Below, piece after piece: positions 35,572-45,386 of a stretch of DNA of 49,145 nucleotides; positions within the stretch are counted from its first letter, which is position 1; each line of letters opens with the position of its first letter. Made by a program: the position numbers and the translations under genes. The stretch spans positions 1-49,145 of the forward strand of contig JASHRG010000020.1 in NCBI GenBank assembly GCA_030037495.1, in the 5' to 3' direction. The notes beneath the pieces were generated by a model. The model saw only the letters and a list, made by a program, of their open reading frames with translations, was not told the DNA's origin and ran no database searches. Source of the DNA: Microcaldota archaeon (GTDB lineage: Archaea > Micrarchaeota > Micrarchaeia > Micrarchaeales > Micrarchaeaceae).

Positions 35572-36252
35572 TCACTGTTTGCTCATCGCACTTATCTCCA
35601 TAGTGTTCTTCATGCTCGCTATGCTCATCAGTGCCCTGTATGTCGCCATGAGCACATTGTACTTAGCCCTTGTCCTGCCCCTAGAGAAGCTCCATAGGTC
35701 CTTTACCCCTGCAAGCTCAAGCATCTTCTTCACTGGCTCGCTTGCAACCACGCCAAGGCCTCTCGGCGCCGGTTTTAGTATAACCTCTACGCTGCCGCAC
35801 TTGCCCCTCGCCATGAGCGGGAGGCTGTGCTGGGTTCCGCACGTGCACTGCCAGGACCCGCACCCAAGTATTATCGGCATTATGTTGATCTTCGCGTTCT
35901 TTATCGCGCTGTCTATTGCTGCCTTTACTTCCACGTCTTTTCCTGCGCCTACCCCGACGTGGCCCTTCCCATCGCCTACTATCACGGTTGCGCGGTACTT
36001 CTGCTTCCTGTTGTTCTTTGTCATCCTCTGCACGCTTATTATCTCTATCACCTCGTTCTTGAGTTCTGGCAGGAGCGCTTCCACTATCTCCACTTCCTCT
36101 ATCCTCTTTCCTTCGTGGAATATCTGCTCTATGGACGTTACCTCATGGAGCTTCACACGCTTGCCCACGCTCGTCTTTGGCTCCCACGCCTCAGCGTTGA
36201 ACGGGACGCGTTCTTCCCTCCTTTCACCTCTTCTAAAAAAGCCAGGCAACAA
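35572..36252 (-). CDS. rps5: Ribosomal protein uS5
   Basis: VIVGDGKGHVGVGAGKDVEV..ILGCGSWQCTCGTQHSLP. Confidence 0.96.
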   Translation of the reverse strand: MLPGFFRRGERREERVPFNAEAWEPKTSVGKRVKLHEVTSIEQIFHEGKRIEEVEIVEALLPELKNEVIEIISVQRMTKNNRKQKYRATVIVGDGKGHVGVGAGKDVEVKAAIDSAIKNAKINIMPIILGCGSWQCTCGTQHSLPLMARGKCGSVEVILKPAPRGLGVVASEPVKKMLELAGVKDLWSFSRGRTRAKYNVLMATYRALMSIASMKNTMEISAMSKQ

Positions 36253-36253
36253 A

Positions 36254-36823
36254 TCACTCGCTCATAATCTTCTTCTTGACTTCATCAAAAGCAGAATCAA
36301 GCCTCTCAACAACAAACTTCCCCGAACCGTAACCAGAAAACTGCTTATTGTATTTCTCAGCATTCTGCTTAATAAGCTTAGCGTATCCCGATATGTGCTC
36401 TCCGCGTATCCTCTTTTCGTCAACCTTTATGTCGTTCAGCACCTTGAGGCCGCCGTCCGCGGCGCCCCTAACAGCTGCAAACAGTATCGATGACTTTCCA
36501 GGCTTGTACAACCCTGTGTCAACCACAACCTCTCCGAGATTCAGCTTCTTTGCCTTCTTCGCTAGCGCAAGTCCAGTAAGATACGCTGTGGGCGTGTTGC
36601 TCCTCGGCATCCAGTTGAGCTTCTTGAGTTCCGATGATGTAACTCCCGTAAGTACCCTGTCTCCATTGGGCTGGAACGCGACTATCTGGGCAGTTACGCC
36701 CCTGTTGCTCTTCCTTATTACGATCCTAGGCATGCTCCCCATGAGCAGGGCTACCCTTTTCCTGTAGTCAGTGAGCGCCTGCCTCCTCCTTTTCTTCACC
36801 ATTCTGTATCTCATCATTTTCAC
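36254..36823 (-). CDS. rpl18: Ribosomal protein uL18 (start may be an internal ATG a few codons in)
   Basis: RRRQALTDYRKRVALLMGSMPRIVIRKSNRGVTAQI. Confidence 0.95.
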   Translation of the reverse strand: MKMMRYRMVKKRRRQALTDYRKRVALLMGSMPRIVIRKSNRGVTAQIVAFQPNGDRVLTGVTSSELKKLNWMPRSNTPTAYLTGLALAKKAKKLNLGEVVVDTGLYKPGKSSILFAAVRGAADGGLKVLNDIKVDEKRIRGEHISGYAKLIKQNAEKYNKQFSGYGSGKFVVERLDSAFDEVKKKIMSE

Positions 36824-36824
36824 T

Positions 36825-37298
36825 TCATATGTGCTTTAGCTTCTGGAACTTCTCATCGGTTATGCTTACTCCCTTGCTCCTTATGTGGCCGAGCAGCGAC
36901 GCCTTGCTCGCAAATGATCCTCCCCTCACGAGCTTGTAGAACTCCTTGAAGAGTTCGTTGTTTATTGTGCTGTCTTTCTTGAGCGACAGAAGTACACGCC
37001 TCTGGCCCCTTATCTTTTTCTTGTACTCGACGGATTTCCTTGCGTTGACTGTGCCGCGCTTCCTTCCGCTGCCCCTCCTCCTTCCCTGCGCCCTCTTCTT
37101 CTTCAGCAGTTTCCCGTAGGTGCTTACGTTGCGCTTTTCTGCTACCGCGTAGACATTGCCGTCGCTTATCAGCTTTCTTACATCCTCTCTTGTTATCGCC
37201 TTGTCTGCGTCCTCCAGTCCCTTCTCCTTTATCCTTATGCTGCGCTCCCCCCTGTGCAGCAGGTCAGCAGCGATTCTCTTCGTGAGCTTTATAGTCAT
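36825..37298 (-). CDS. rpl19e: Ribosomal protein eL19
   Basis: LTKRIAADLLHRGERSIRI..KKRAQGRRRGSGRKRGTVNARKS. Confidence 0.95.
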   Translation of the reverse strand: MTIKLTKRIAADLLHRGERSIRIKEKGLEDADKAITREDVRKLISDGNVYAVAEKRNVSTYGKLLKKKRAQGRRRGSGRKRGTVNARKSVEYKKKIRGQRRVLLSLKKDSTINNELFKEFYKLVRGGSFASKASLLGHIRSKGVSITDEKFQKLKHI

Positions 37299-37672
37299 TT
37301 TACACCACTGTTTGTAACGCGTATCTTGTTCTGGTTTGCCAGCGCGATTATCTCCAGCCTCTTCTTTCTTGATAGACTGCTCGCCAGCGAAACGTCATAA
37401 TCCGCTATGTCAGGGTCGGCAAGCATCTGCTTCAGCTCGTTTATGTTCTGTATCAAGAGCACCTTTTTGCCATTTGCCCTCACGCCCCTGGTCTCTTCTG
37501 GGTTCCCATAGCCTATGTTTGGCTCAGCTCCCGCGAACGCCTTCTTTATCCTCTTCTTGTTGTCTGCTCCGCGCTGCTTTCTCCAGCGCTCCTTGACGCG
37601 TTTCCTGTTCTTGGCGCCGAAGTTCGGCACATTGAACTTTGGATGCGATTTCTTCTTCATTGCCATGGACAT
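37295..37672 (-). CDS. rpl32e: Ribosomal protein eL32
   Basis: HPKFNVPNFGAKNRKRVKERWRKQRGADNKKRIK; ATG at 37672 overlaps the rpl6 stop (TGATG). Confidence 0.92.
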   Translation of the reverse strand: MSMAMKKKSHPKFNVPNFGAKNRKRVKERWRKQRGADNKKRIKKAFAGAEPNIGYGNPEETRGVRANGKKVLLIQNINELKQMLADPDIADYDVSLASSLSRKKRLEIIALANQNKIRVTNSGVK

Positions 37673-38193
37673 CACTCTATAGCAAAGTAAATTCCGTCCT
37701 GGAATACCCTGCTGTCTTTCTCCCTTATTTTGCACGCCTTCCTCATGTTTGCGCATGTCTGCGAAACGTCATCAATATTTGGCCCATAGACCCTTATGTT
37801 TGCGCCCTTGACATCCACCTTTGTGGACCCGACAAGCCTCGCCGTCCTTGGCGCCCTCTCCCCTATAAGGTTCTTTATCAGCAGGGTGTCTCCCTTGGCC
37901 TCGACGGTTATGGGAAAGTGCGCAAACACCACCTGCATGCTCCTCTCAAACGGGACGCCGACCCCCTGCATATCATTCCTTATCTGCTTTGCAATCGATA
38001 TTTCGGCCATGCCAGCCTTCTTCATGAGCTGCTTGTGCGCTACAGATTCTATCACCACCTTGCTGCCCTGCTTGCTCAGCTTCAGCAGCGCGTCGTTGAA
38101 CCTTCTTGTGTTTGAGCCGTCGCTCCCCTTTGTGGAGACCTCATTGCCCTTTATCTCCACCTGGACACCAGAAGGAATCTCTATCTCTATCAT
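37672..38193 (-). CDS. rpl6: Ribosomal protein uL6
   Basis: IEIPSGVQVEIKGNEVSTKGSDGSNTRRFN; synteny. Confidence 0.94.
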   Translation of the reverse strand: MIEIEIPSGVQVEIKGNEVSTKGSDGSNTRRFNDALLKLSKQGSKVVIESVAHKQLMKKAGMAEISIAKQIRNDMQGVGVPFERSMQVVFAHFPITVEAKGDTLLIKNLIGERAPRTARLVGSTKVDVKGANIRVYGPNIDDVSQTCANMRKACKIREKDSRVFQDGIYFAIE

Positions 38194-38209
38194 AAGCTCA
38201 TCAACTCAT

Positions 38210-38593
38210 CTAGTACATGTAGGCGACAAGCCTGCCGCCTATGTTTTTCTCTCTTGCTTCCCTGTTTGTCATCAGCCCCTGCGATGTAGATACTATCAAT
38301 ATGCCGAAGTCCCTGCTTGGAATGTACCGCATTTCATAGCCCTGCATCTGCTTTGATGTGACGGAATACCTGGGCTTTATCACTCCTATGTCATTGATTC
38401 TGTTTGTGAGCGTAACCCTGAGCTTCCTCATGCGCCCCTCGGCGAATTCGTCATAGCCGCCTATGTAGGACTCTTTCTTCATTACGTCAAGTATGGCCCT
38501 TATGAACTTGGTGGAACTGAGCGTGCACTGAGCCCTGCCAATGCGCTCATGCGTCTTTATCGTGTTTATTGCGTCAGCAACTCTGTCTACCAT
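38210..38593 (-). CDS. rps8: Ribosomal protein uS8
   Basis: MVDRVADAINTIKTHERIGRAQCTLSSTKFIRAILDVMKKESYIGG; ATG at 38593. Confidence 0.95.
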   Translation of the reverse strand: MVDRVADAINTIKTHERIGRAQCTLSSTKFIRAILDVMKKESYIGGYDEFAEGRMRKLRVTLTNRINDIGVIKPRYSVTSKQMQGYEMRYIPSRDFGILIVSTSQGLMTNREAREKNIGGRLVAYMY

Positions 38594-38601
38594 GTCATCA
38601 C

Positions 38602-38760
38602 TCAGCCGTATTTTACGAAGCCTATGTCCTTTGCCGCTTCCCTGAAACACCTTCTGCATATGTAGAGCTTGTGCGACCTTATCAGTGCCCTTGCATTGCC
38701 GCACAGCTTGCACCTTCTGGTGCCCTTGCCCTTGAACTTTTCCTCAAGTCTTACCTTCAT
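38602..38760 (-). CDS. rps14: Ribosomal protein uS14 (zinc-binding)
   Basis: Below ORF-track size: MKVRLEEKFKGKGTRRCKLCGNARALIRSHKLYICRRCFREAAKDIGFVKYG. Confidence 0.96.
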   Translation of the reverse strand: MKVRLEEKFKGKGTRRCKLCGNARALIRSHKLYICRRCFREAAKDIGFVKYG

Positions 38761-38769
38761 GTTTTCACT

Positions 38770-39288
38770 TCAAACAAATTCCACGCTGAAATGCCGCTTC
38801 ATGTAATCCTTTACGGCGTCCCTTGACACCACCCTGTGCCTCTTTCCCACAACGCCGCGCTTCCTCTTCCTGAGCATCACGCGCTCACCCATCCGTTTGA
38901 AAGAAAGGTTGGTGTTCATTCCCAACATTCCTATCTTCGGGTCATACTTGACCCCGCTTATGTCTATGTATTCACGGATGCCAAAACTGACGCTGTTGTC
39001 CGTCACGCTGCTCTCCTTCAGCTTGTTGTCAACAGCGTCAAGAAGCCTCTTTGCAAGTGGCTCTATCTGGTTTCCCCTTACGGTTACAAATGCGCCTATG
39101 TGCTGCCCCTTTGATATCTTGAAGGCGGGGTTCCTCTTCTTCGAGAACGCAGGCGAGGGCTTCCTCTGCGTTATGAGCTCAAGCAGCGCCTTGGCGTTGT
39201 TGAACGTTTTTTCCTCTCCTCCGCTGCCTATGTTTATGACCAGCCTTTCTACATAAATGCTTCTCATCGGGTTTTCTTTATCTGCCAT
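38770..39288 (-). CDS. rpl5: Ribosomal protein uL5
   Basis: NPMRSIYVERLVINIGSGGEEKTFNNAKALLELITQRKPSPAFSKKRNPAF. Confidence 0.96.
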   Translation of the reverse strand: MADKENPMRSIYVERLVINIGSGGEEKTFNNAKALLELITQRKPSPAFSKKRNPAFKISKGQHIGAFVTVRGNQIEPLAKRLLDAVDNKLKESSVTDNSVSFGIREYIDISGVKYDPKIGMLGMNTNLSFKRMGERVMLRKRKRGVVGKRHRVVSRDAVKDYMKRHFSVEFV

Positions 39289-39293
39289 AAATA

Positions 39294-39980
39294 TCAGCCA
39301 ACCACCATGATGTTCCTTATTATGGTTTCAAATTCCTCTCCGGATTTCGGGGCGATCACAGCGCTCGCTTCCCTTTTTTCAGTGCCCTCCTTTATGCTCT
39401 TTATCCTGCCGGCAGCACCGACGTGCACGCCGCTCACTATGAAGCATTCGGCGCCAGCTCCCATGTTTAGCACCTTCTTCACGTTCCTCTTCGAATCTAT
39501 TACAACAGAATCATTGACCCTTACATCGTTGCTCGCCTTTGCTATGCTTCCGTCATGCAGCCTTATCATCACCTGGCCCTTCCTAGCCATGTACTTCCCT
39601 ATAACTCTGTAGAGCTGCGAGTCGTGGTTCGGCTTCTCAACCGGGTCGAACTTCACCTTCGCAAGGTTGTCAATGGTTATCATGTGCGCGGGGTGCACCC
39701 CCTGGACCTCTATCACATCGTTCAGGCCGACAGGGAACTTCATCTCCATTATTCTCTTACCGTTGACGCGCACCTTGCCTTCCCTGAATATCTTTGATGC
39801 CTCTGATTTGGTCCCTGCGACTCCAAGCTTCTTGAGCGCAAGCAGCACAGGTATTGACCTTTCAAGAGTGTGCCTTCCAGGGTTCGGCTTCGCTATGTAG
39901 TAGTGCTCCTTCCTCCTCACCGCGAAGTACTTCGGTGCGGCAAGACTTGCCATGTGCCTGCTCTTTCCCTTGTTTGCCAT
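39294..39980 (-). CDS. rps4e: Ribosomal protein eS4
   Basis: PNPGRHTLERSIPVLLALKKLGVAGTKSEASKIFREGKVRVNGK. Confidence 0.95.
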   Translation of the reverse strand: MANKGKSRHMASLAAPKYFAVRRKEHYYIAKPNPGRHTLERSIPVLLALKKLGVAGTKSEASKIFREGKVRVNGKRIMEMKFPVGLNDVIEVQGVHPAHMITIDNLAKVKFDPVEKPNHDSQLYRVIGKYMARKGQVMIRLHDGSIAKASNDVRVNDSVVIDSKRNVKKVLNMGAGAECFIVSGVHVGAAGRIKSIKEGTEKREASAVIAPKSGEEFETIIRNIMVVG

Positions 39981-39982
39981 TT

Positions 39983-40474
39983 CTATAACCCAGCTGCCGC
40001 TTTCTGCTCCGCCTTTTCAGGGGCTTCGTGATGTTGCGTCTTTGCAGCGGTTTCCGCTGCCTTCTTACCCAAGTCTGTCGCGGCTTTCTCCTCCTTCTTC
40101 TGCGGGGCAGCAGCAAGCTTCAATTTTGCTGCTCTGTATTTATCGGTAAGATTAAGGTCAGTGATGTAGACATTGCTTGCATAGATCTTTAGCTTGAGCT
40201 CTTTCCCTCTCAGGCTTTTTCTTGACAGCGAGTCAAGCATTATCCTGCCAGACCTAAGGTCAACGGCGATTACCTTGCCTGTCGAGCCCCTCTTTGAGCC
40301 AGACATCACTTTTACAGTGTCGCCCTTTGATACTTGAACTGTCCTGTTCGCTATCTTCAGTTTGCTTCTGAGTGCTTTGTCGATGTGGACATGGAGGAAG
40401 TGCTGCCTCTGGTGCATAGGCGCGTTGAAACGAAATCTCCTCTGGTATCTTGGCTTGCTGCTCTTTATCATCAT
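39983..40474 (-). CDS. rpl24: Ribosomal protein uL24 with Ala/Lys-rich C-terminal tail
   Basis: KGDTVKVMSGSKRGSTGKVIAVDLRSGRIMLD (KOW). Confidence 0.94.
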   Translation of the reverse strand: MMIKSSKPRYQRRFRFNAPMHQRQHFLHVHIDKALRSKLKIANRTVQVSKGDTVKVMSGSKRGSTGKVIAVDLRSGRIMLDSLSRKSLRGKELKLKIYASNVYITDLNLTDKYRAAKLKLAAAPQKKEEKAATDLGKKAAETAAKTQHHEAPEKAEQKAAAGL

Positions 40475-40869
40475 ATCACCCTTGAGGCTATCCCCGCCAG
40501 TTTTATGTACCTCTCAACTATCTCCCTTGCCATAGCTCCCTTGACCTCTGTTCCCACGGCAAGGTTTGCATCTGTTATAAGTATTGCAGCATTGTCCTCG
40601 AACCTGACCCGGACGCCGTTCGCCCTCCTTATCGGGGTCTTCTGCCTGATTATCACCGCTCTTACCTTCTTCTTTATGTAAGAGGGGTTGCCGCTCTTTA
40701 CGCTCGCCATTATTATGTCGCCGATTCCGCATTCCGCCATTCTCTTGTGGTGGCCTCCCTTTCCTATCTTGTTGATTATCATGAGCGTCTTTGCCCCGCT
40801 GTTGTCAGCACAGGTGAGCACCGACCCAGGCACAAGCCCCTTCTGTATAGTTGTTGATAATCCCTTCAC
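40471..40869 (-). CDS. rpl14: Ribosomal protein uL14
   Basis: GSVLTCADNSGAKTLMIINKIGKGGHHKRMAECGIGDIIMASVKSGNP. Confidence 0.96.
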   Translation of the reverse strand: MKGLSTTIQKGLVPGSVLTCADNSGAKTLMIINKIGKGGHHKRMAECGIGDIIMASVKSGNPSYIKKKVRAVIIRQKTPIRRANGVRVRFEDNAAILITDANLAVGTEVKGAMAREIVERYIKLAGIASRVI

Positions 40870-40873
40870 TGCA

Positions 40874-41164
40874 TCACTTCTTCTTGTTTACCTTAGTGAC
40901 AACGAAAGATATAGTCTTGCTAAGCCTCCTTGTCCCAGATATCTGGACAGAATCGCCGGTCTTTGCCCCCATGCATGGCGGGTTGTGTGCAGGCACACGC
41001 GAATTCTTTCTCAGCGACCTCTGGTATTTCTTCAGAAACGTGGTGTATCCGTGCTCTACTATAACAGTAGACCTGAGCTTGTCGCTGACAACAACCCCGT
41101 CAATTATGTAACCGTGGGTCTTCAATGACCCGTGCACCGGGCACTTCGCATCTTTGCATTCCAC
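40874..41164 (-). CDS. rps17: Ribosomal protein uS17
   Basis: CPVHGSLKTHGYIIDGVVVSDKLRSTVIVEHGYTTFLKKYQRSLRKNSRVPAHNPPCMGAKTGDSVQI. Confidence 0.95.
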   Translation of the reverse strand: MECKDAKCPVHGSLKTHGYIIDGVVVSDKLRSTVIVEHGYTTFLKKYQRSLRKNSRVPAHNPPCMGAKTGDSVQISGTRRLSKTISFVVTKVNKKK

Positions 41165-41204
41165 TAGATCACTTCACACGAACAAGGAAAACGAGCGGTT
41201 GTGG

Positions 41205-41501
41205 CTACAGCTTCCTTTTCTTGTAAAACTTCATCGACTTTTCAATCCTTTCGTAGCTCCTGAAGTTTATCTCCTTTCCATCGACGACAAAGCTTCTTGT
41301 CCCATAATGGAACCTGAAGACAGATATATCCTTTGCAACGCGCTTTACTCCAGACGGAGTGTCAACGAGCAGGGTATTCTTCGTTTCGTCAATTACAGTA
41401 CCATGAATTCCTATCTGGCTCTGGTCGTTGCTTCTTACCACATCAACCAGCAAGCCTCTAAGCTCGTGTAGCACTATAGTCTTATTATTATACGAGGGCA
41501 T
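41205..41501 (-). CDS. rnp1: Ribonuclease P protein component 1 (Rpp29/Pop4)
   Basis: LHELRGLLVDVVRSNDQSQIGIHGTVIDETKNTLLVDT; next to rps17 as in other archaea. Confidence 0.9.
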   Translation of the reverse strand: MPSYNNKTIVLHELRGLLVDVVRSNDQSQIGIHGTVIDETKNTLLVDTPSGVKRVAKDISVFRFHYGTRSFVVDGKEINFRSYERIEKSMKFYKKRKL

Positions 41502-41530
41502 TAATAAACCTTTCTCCAGGCAGACCAGGC

Positions 41531-42763
41531 TTACCTTATTATTACTCTGTCGGATACGTTTGTGATCCTGTCTATGTCGTACTTAAGGACATTGCCATAA
41601 TCCGTCTTGACAAGCATTATCCCTCTCTTTAGATCAATGTCTGTGACCTTGCCTATGTAGGCGCCTATGTCGTTTATCACCTGCTTGTTCTTCATCCTTG
41701 TCCTCTTCACAGCCCTGCTTCTTAGGACCATGCTGCTCCTTGAAACTGCATAACCAAGGATGAGCACAAGTACGCTGTACTCAAGGAACTGCGAGAAGTA
41801 TATTGTCCCTATTATCCATGCAGCTGCAACGTAGAGCAGCACTATTGCTGCTATCGCGTAGCCCATGTAGGTGCCCTCGGCTATGGCCCTATAGCGCATC
41901 CTCTTGCTTTCCAGGTCGGTTACCCTTCCTACAACGAACAGCGCGATTGATATTGGTAATATGAGAAGGAACCCCTCCAATCCAAATGAGAAGAGAGTGA
42001 GCGGGTCATAGCCCTGCCCTGCCGCCGCAGCATTCGCAAACGTGCCGTAGCCCACAACAGCCGCAATGATCAGGAATATAAGCGCAGACATGTAGAACAC
42101 AAAGCTCATCCTGTAAATGCTGAAGCCGAACCCTCTGGACGATTCCACAAGCACGTCCTCCAACCCAAATCCCTTTATCAGAAGATAAGCGCCTATGATT
42201 ATTACTGGGGGCTGCCAGCCGTAGTTGAAGTAGTAGCTAAGCGCGAATAGCAGGAAGAGTATTGCCGGTATGCCGAACACAATCCTTGCGTAGTGGGGCT
42301 CCCTGAGTTTTTCCAACAGTGTGAAGTATGTGTTCTCGAACTGCTCAGCCTGCTTCATCCTAAGTATGTCAACGCTGTTGACCTTCACTCTCGACTTAAG
42401 CAACGGTATTATCCTATTGTCGCTAGCTCCGTCAGTTACAAGGACGCAAGAGTCAGCCTTGAACTTGTCAAGGACTATGTCCAACTGCCTTGATATCTCT
42501 GAATCTGCTACATAGCCCTCCTTCTCTGCTCCTGTTATTGTGACAACTGCAACCGAGTTGCCAGCCCTCTTGAGCTCATCATATTTCTTTACAGCTTCAA
42601 ACATGGTGTTAGAATCGGTGTCCTTTGGGTCGGCCAGGGCAAGCCTTGCTGCCGCTTTCAGGATGTCGCTCCTGCCTATAACAGGCCCTGTTATCTTGGT
42701 CTTCCTGTAAAGATCGTTGTCGACGTCAACAGCAAGAACAAGGATTCGCTCTGCCATGTTCAA
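41531..42763 (-). CDS. DUF373 family membrane protein
   Basis: ERILVLAVDVDNDLYRKTKITGPVIGRSDILKAAARLALADPKDTDSNTMFEAVKKYDELK plus C-terminal TMs. Confidence 0.88.
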   Translation of the reverse strand: MNMAERILVLAVDVDNDLYRKTKITGPVIGRSDILKAAARLALADPKDTDSNTMFEAVKKYDELKRAGNSVAVVTITGAEKEGYVADSEISRQLDIVLDKFKADSCVLVTDGASDNRIIPLLKSRVKVNSVDILRMKQAEQFENTYFTLLEKLREPHYARIVFGIPAILFLLFALSYYFNYGWQPPVIIIGAYLLIKGFGLEDVLVESSRGFGFSIYRMSFVFYMSALIFLIIAAVVGYGTFANAAAAGQGYDPLTLFSFGLEGFLLILPISIALFVVGRVTDLESKRMRYRAIAEGTYMGYAIAAIVLLYVAAAWIIGTIYFSQFLEYSVLVLILGYAVSRSSMVLRSRAVKRTRMKNKQVINDIGAYIGKVTDIDLKRGIMLVKTDYGNVLKYDIDRITNVSDRVIIR

Positions 42764-42847
42764 CCCTATATATACAAATAACGTGTAACCATGATATAAA
42801 AGACTTTTGCTTGAGTTAGGTGCCTGCTGTAATTAGTGGAATAATTA

Positions 42848-44092
42848 CTAGGCAACATAGTCACTGATTCTTTTTTGCGTGAGTATGTCATTCAAAATCC
42901 TGCTGTTCTTGACCCAGTGCGCCACCTTTATGTCCAGTCTCTTGGCTATGCATTCAAACATTTCCTTGCTGCTGTAGAGGATTTCCGGCTCTGTTGCGAG
43001 GGTCTCCCTGACGTGCTCCCTGACGTTCCAGACGCCAACTGGCATTATGTAGCCCTCGTGCACCTCCCTCAAGATTAACGCCACAGCCTGTTTCTTCAGG
43101 CTCTTCAGTTTCTCTGTAACGGCAAGCCTTCCGGAGTAGTAGCAGCCACCTATTTCTGCGTAGGTTTTCCTGCCCTTATAACCCTCATAGGATCCGAATA
43201 TGCTTATGTTCCTACCATCCTCGTTCCAGACCGTGCCAGGCCACCACGCCTCTATTGACTCATACTGCCAGTTTCCCGGCATGAACAGGATGAGCCACCT
43301 ATTGTCAAGCGCAACGTTGAAATACGCCCTTATCGCGTCAACGCTCTCATAGTCCCTAACATCTACAAGGTTGTCCTTCCCAATAGTGTCGTCCACAGCG
43401 GTTATGCTCCATCTTGTCGGGACAAATCTTCTGTTCTTCTTGAGGCCGAACAGCCCTGCAGAAAGCCCTCTCTGTATCTTTGAAACATCTATGCCTTTAT
43501 TGTACAGCTCAACTATCGATGTCTTTGCAGTTGCATCTGTATCAAAATACTTGTCTTCGACCTTCTGGTTGGCTTTCACATTATCCACCCTAAACTCCTT
43601 CATCGGCGCGCTCGGCCCAAACGGCTGTACCTCGTCCCTGAAATCAAGTTTCACGAACGGCATCTTCAAGAACGATATCTCCGTATCGGCGGGGCGCTCT
43701 GCCAGCGCAAGGTCCCTGACGCGCTCCTGCGTCCGCCCCTTTTCAACATCGGTTACCTTTGAAAGGTACATTCCCCTCACGAGCTTTGACCTGAAGTCCA
43801 CTATCTCCTCTATTGTAAGAGACCTCCACCTCTCAGGGGTTGCAAGCAGCGAGGTGTCCCCGCTTTCAGGCGGTACCAATGGCCCTATGTTTACATAGGG
43901 ATAGCCAAACCTGCCTACAAAAACGTCTGTGGGCGATGAGCCTTCTATGCCCAAGCTGCTCAGCGCTGATACTGTCTTTACCTTGTAGTAGTAGCGCAAC
44001 AGGCTGGGGTCCCTCATGTGCCTGTAAATTATATCAGAGCGCTTTACCGAAGGCTGCTGCGCAATCTCCTCCATCATGGACTTCCTGTCCAA
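42848..44092 (-). CDS. Nre family DNA repair protein
   Basis: VFVGRFGYPYVNIGPLVPPE, LFGLKKNRRFVPTRWSITAVDDTIG; C-terminal PIP-like QKRISDYV. Confidence 0.9.
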   Translation of the reverse strand: MDRKSMMEEIAQQPSVKRSDIIYRHMRDPSLLRYYYKVKTVSALSSLGIEGSSPTDVFVGRFGYPYVNIGPLVPPESGDTSLLATPERWRSLTIEEIVDFRSKLVRGMYLSKVTDVEKGRTQERVRDLALAERPADTEISFLKMPFVKLDFRDEVQPFGPSAPMKEFRVDNVKANQKVEDKYFDTDATAKTSIVELYNKGIDVSKIQRGLSAGLFGLKKNRRFVPTRWSITAVDDTIGKDNLVDVRDYESVDAIRAYFNVALDNRWLILFMPGNWQYESIEAWWPGTVWNEDGRNISIFGSYEGYKGRKTYAEIGGCYYSGRLAVTEKLKSLKKQAVALILREVHEGYIMPVGVWNVREHVRETLATEPEILYSSKEMFECIAKRLDIKVAHWVKNSRILNDILTQKRISDYVA

Positions 44093-44143
44093 GCGCTCAC
44101 CTTTAATAGCAACGCAGAGAGCGCTTATATCACTTCTTGCTTT

Positions 44144-45259
44144 TCATATGTTTTGGGGTACATACCGCTGGCCTGTGCCGTTTATGAATATGGTGTATGA
44201 GGCGGCAACGAACTGGTTGCACACCGTTGCCCCTCCCGAAGCGGTGAAGCACATGTTTTGTGCAGGGCTGCTGCTGTTTGTGAGCAGCACTAGCACGGTG
44301 TATTCTCCTGCCCCATACCCTGAAGTCAGGTTGTCGATGTTGAACGCAACATCAAATTCGTTCTTCTGGGTTATGTACGTGCTTGCGTAAACAGTCGTTA
44401 TGTTCGGGAAGTAATACCTGGTCAATCCCTTGGAGTAGCCAACGCCGGCAATGCCCTGGCCGTAGCTGTAGTCCGAGGTTGAATCAAGCTGTGAAACAGT
44501 CATGTTCTGGACCTGAGGATCGTAGTCTATGTCTATGCTTGAGAGCGTGTACCCAGGTGGCGCGCTGCCCTCAAGGCTCACTACGCCATCATTATAGCTG
44601 GGGGTTCCGTACTGCCACGTCACATAATTGCTGATGAAATCTTCCGTCAGGTAGACTGTTGTGCGGTTGTATGCAACCCCTATGCTGACCTCGTTGTGCT
44701 GCGGATTTAGTATATTGTACCTGTGGCCATTGTTGCAGCATTCTGAGTCATTGTAGACCATGTTGTTTTCCATCCTGCTTATCGCCTGGGTCACATTGAC
44801 ACCAGCGCTGTCATATATGTAGGCGACGTTCTCCTGTATGCTCTGGTTGCCGCCAAGAAGCGTGTACCTCATGTATGGCTTCATGCCATATATGTCCCAG
44901 TGGCTGAAGTAACCATTCTGCAGCATTGACTCAGAGTGCTGCTGGGCGGAGCTCTCATTGGAGTATGTCACATTTGCTATGCCAAATGTATTTCTGTTGC
45001 TGTTTATCAATGACAGAGTGTACGCTATTACCTGGTTTTGGGGTATGTAGTTCCGTGGAGGCTCGATGATTGATGGATAAGAAAGATTAAGGCTTTGCGT
45101 CGAGTTGATTCCCAGGCTATCAAGCGCATTGTATATTCCAGGTATGTAGTTGTTGATTAATGAAAGGCCTGGCTCGTGGCCGAAGTAGGCATATATTACG
45201 ACAACTAGGATTACGAATATTATCAGGTCCAACAGTAGCCTAAAGACCAGCCGCATCAC
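44144..45259 (-). CDS. CAP (SCP/PR-1) domain extracellular protein with N-terminal TM anchor
   Basis: HSESMLQNGYFSHWDIYGMKPYMRY..ENVAYIYDS..NNGHRYNILNPQHNEVSIGVAY. Confidence 0.83.
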   Translation of the reverse strand: MMRLVFRLLLDLIIFVILVVVIYAYFGHEPGLSLINNYIPGIYNALDSLGINSTQSLNLSYPSIIEPPRNYIPQNQVIAYTLSLINSNRNTFGIANVTYSNESSAQQHSESMLQNGYFSHWDIYGMKPYMRYTLLGGNQSIQENVAYIYDSAGVNVTQAISRMENNMVYNDSECCNNGHRYNILNPQHNEVSIGVAYNRTTVYLTEDFISNYVTWQYGTPSYNDGVVSLEGSAPPGYTLSSIDIDYDPQVQNMTVSQLDSTSDYSYGQGIAGVGYSKGLTRYYFPNITTVYASTYITQKNEFDVAFNIDNLTSGYGAGEYTVLVLLTNSSSPAQNMCFTASGGATVCNQFVAASYTIFINGTGQRYVPQNI

Positions 45260-45386
45260 TCATAATGCGAGCTATAGCTTATTAAAGCTCGCATGAGCTT
45301 TAGGTTTTGGAGGTGGTTTTGCGACAACTCTAAGCGGCAGGCTGGGAAAGCTGTTTGAGAACGCAAGGTTTGATGCGCTGCTTATA

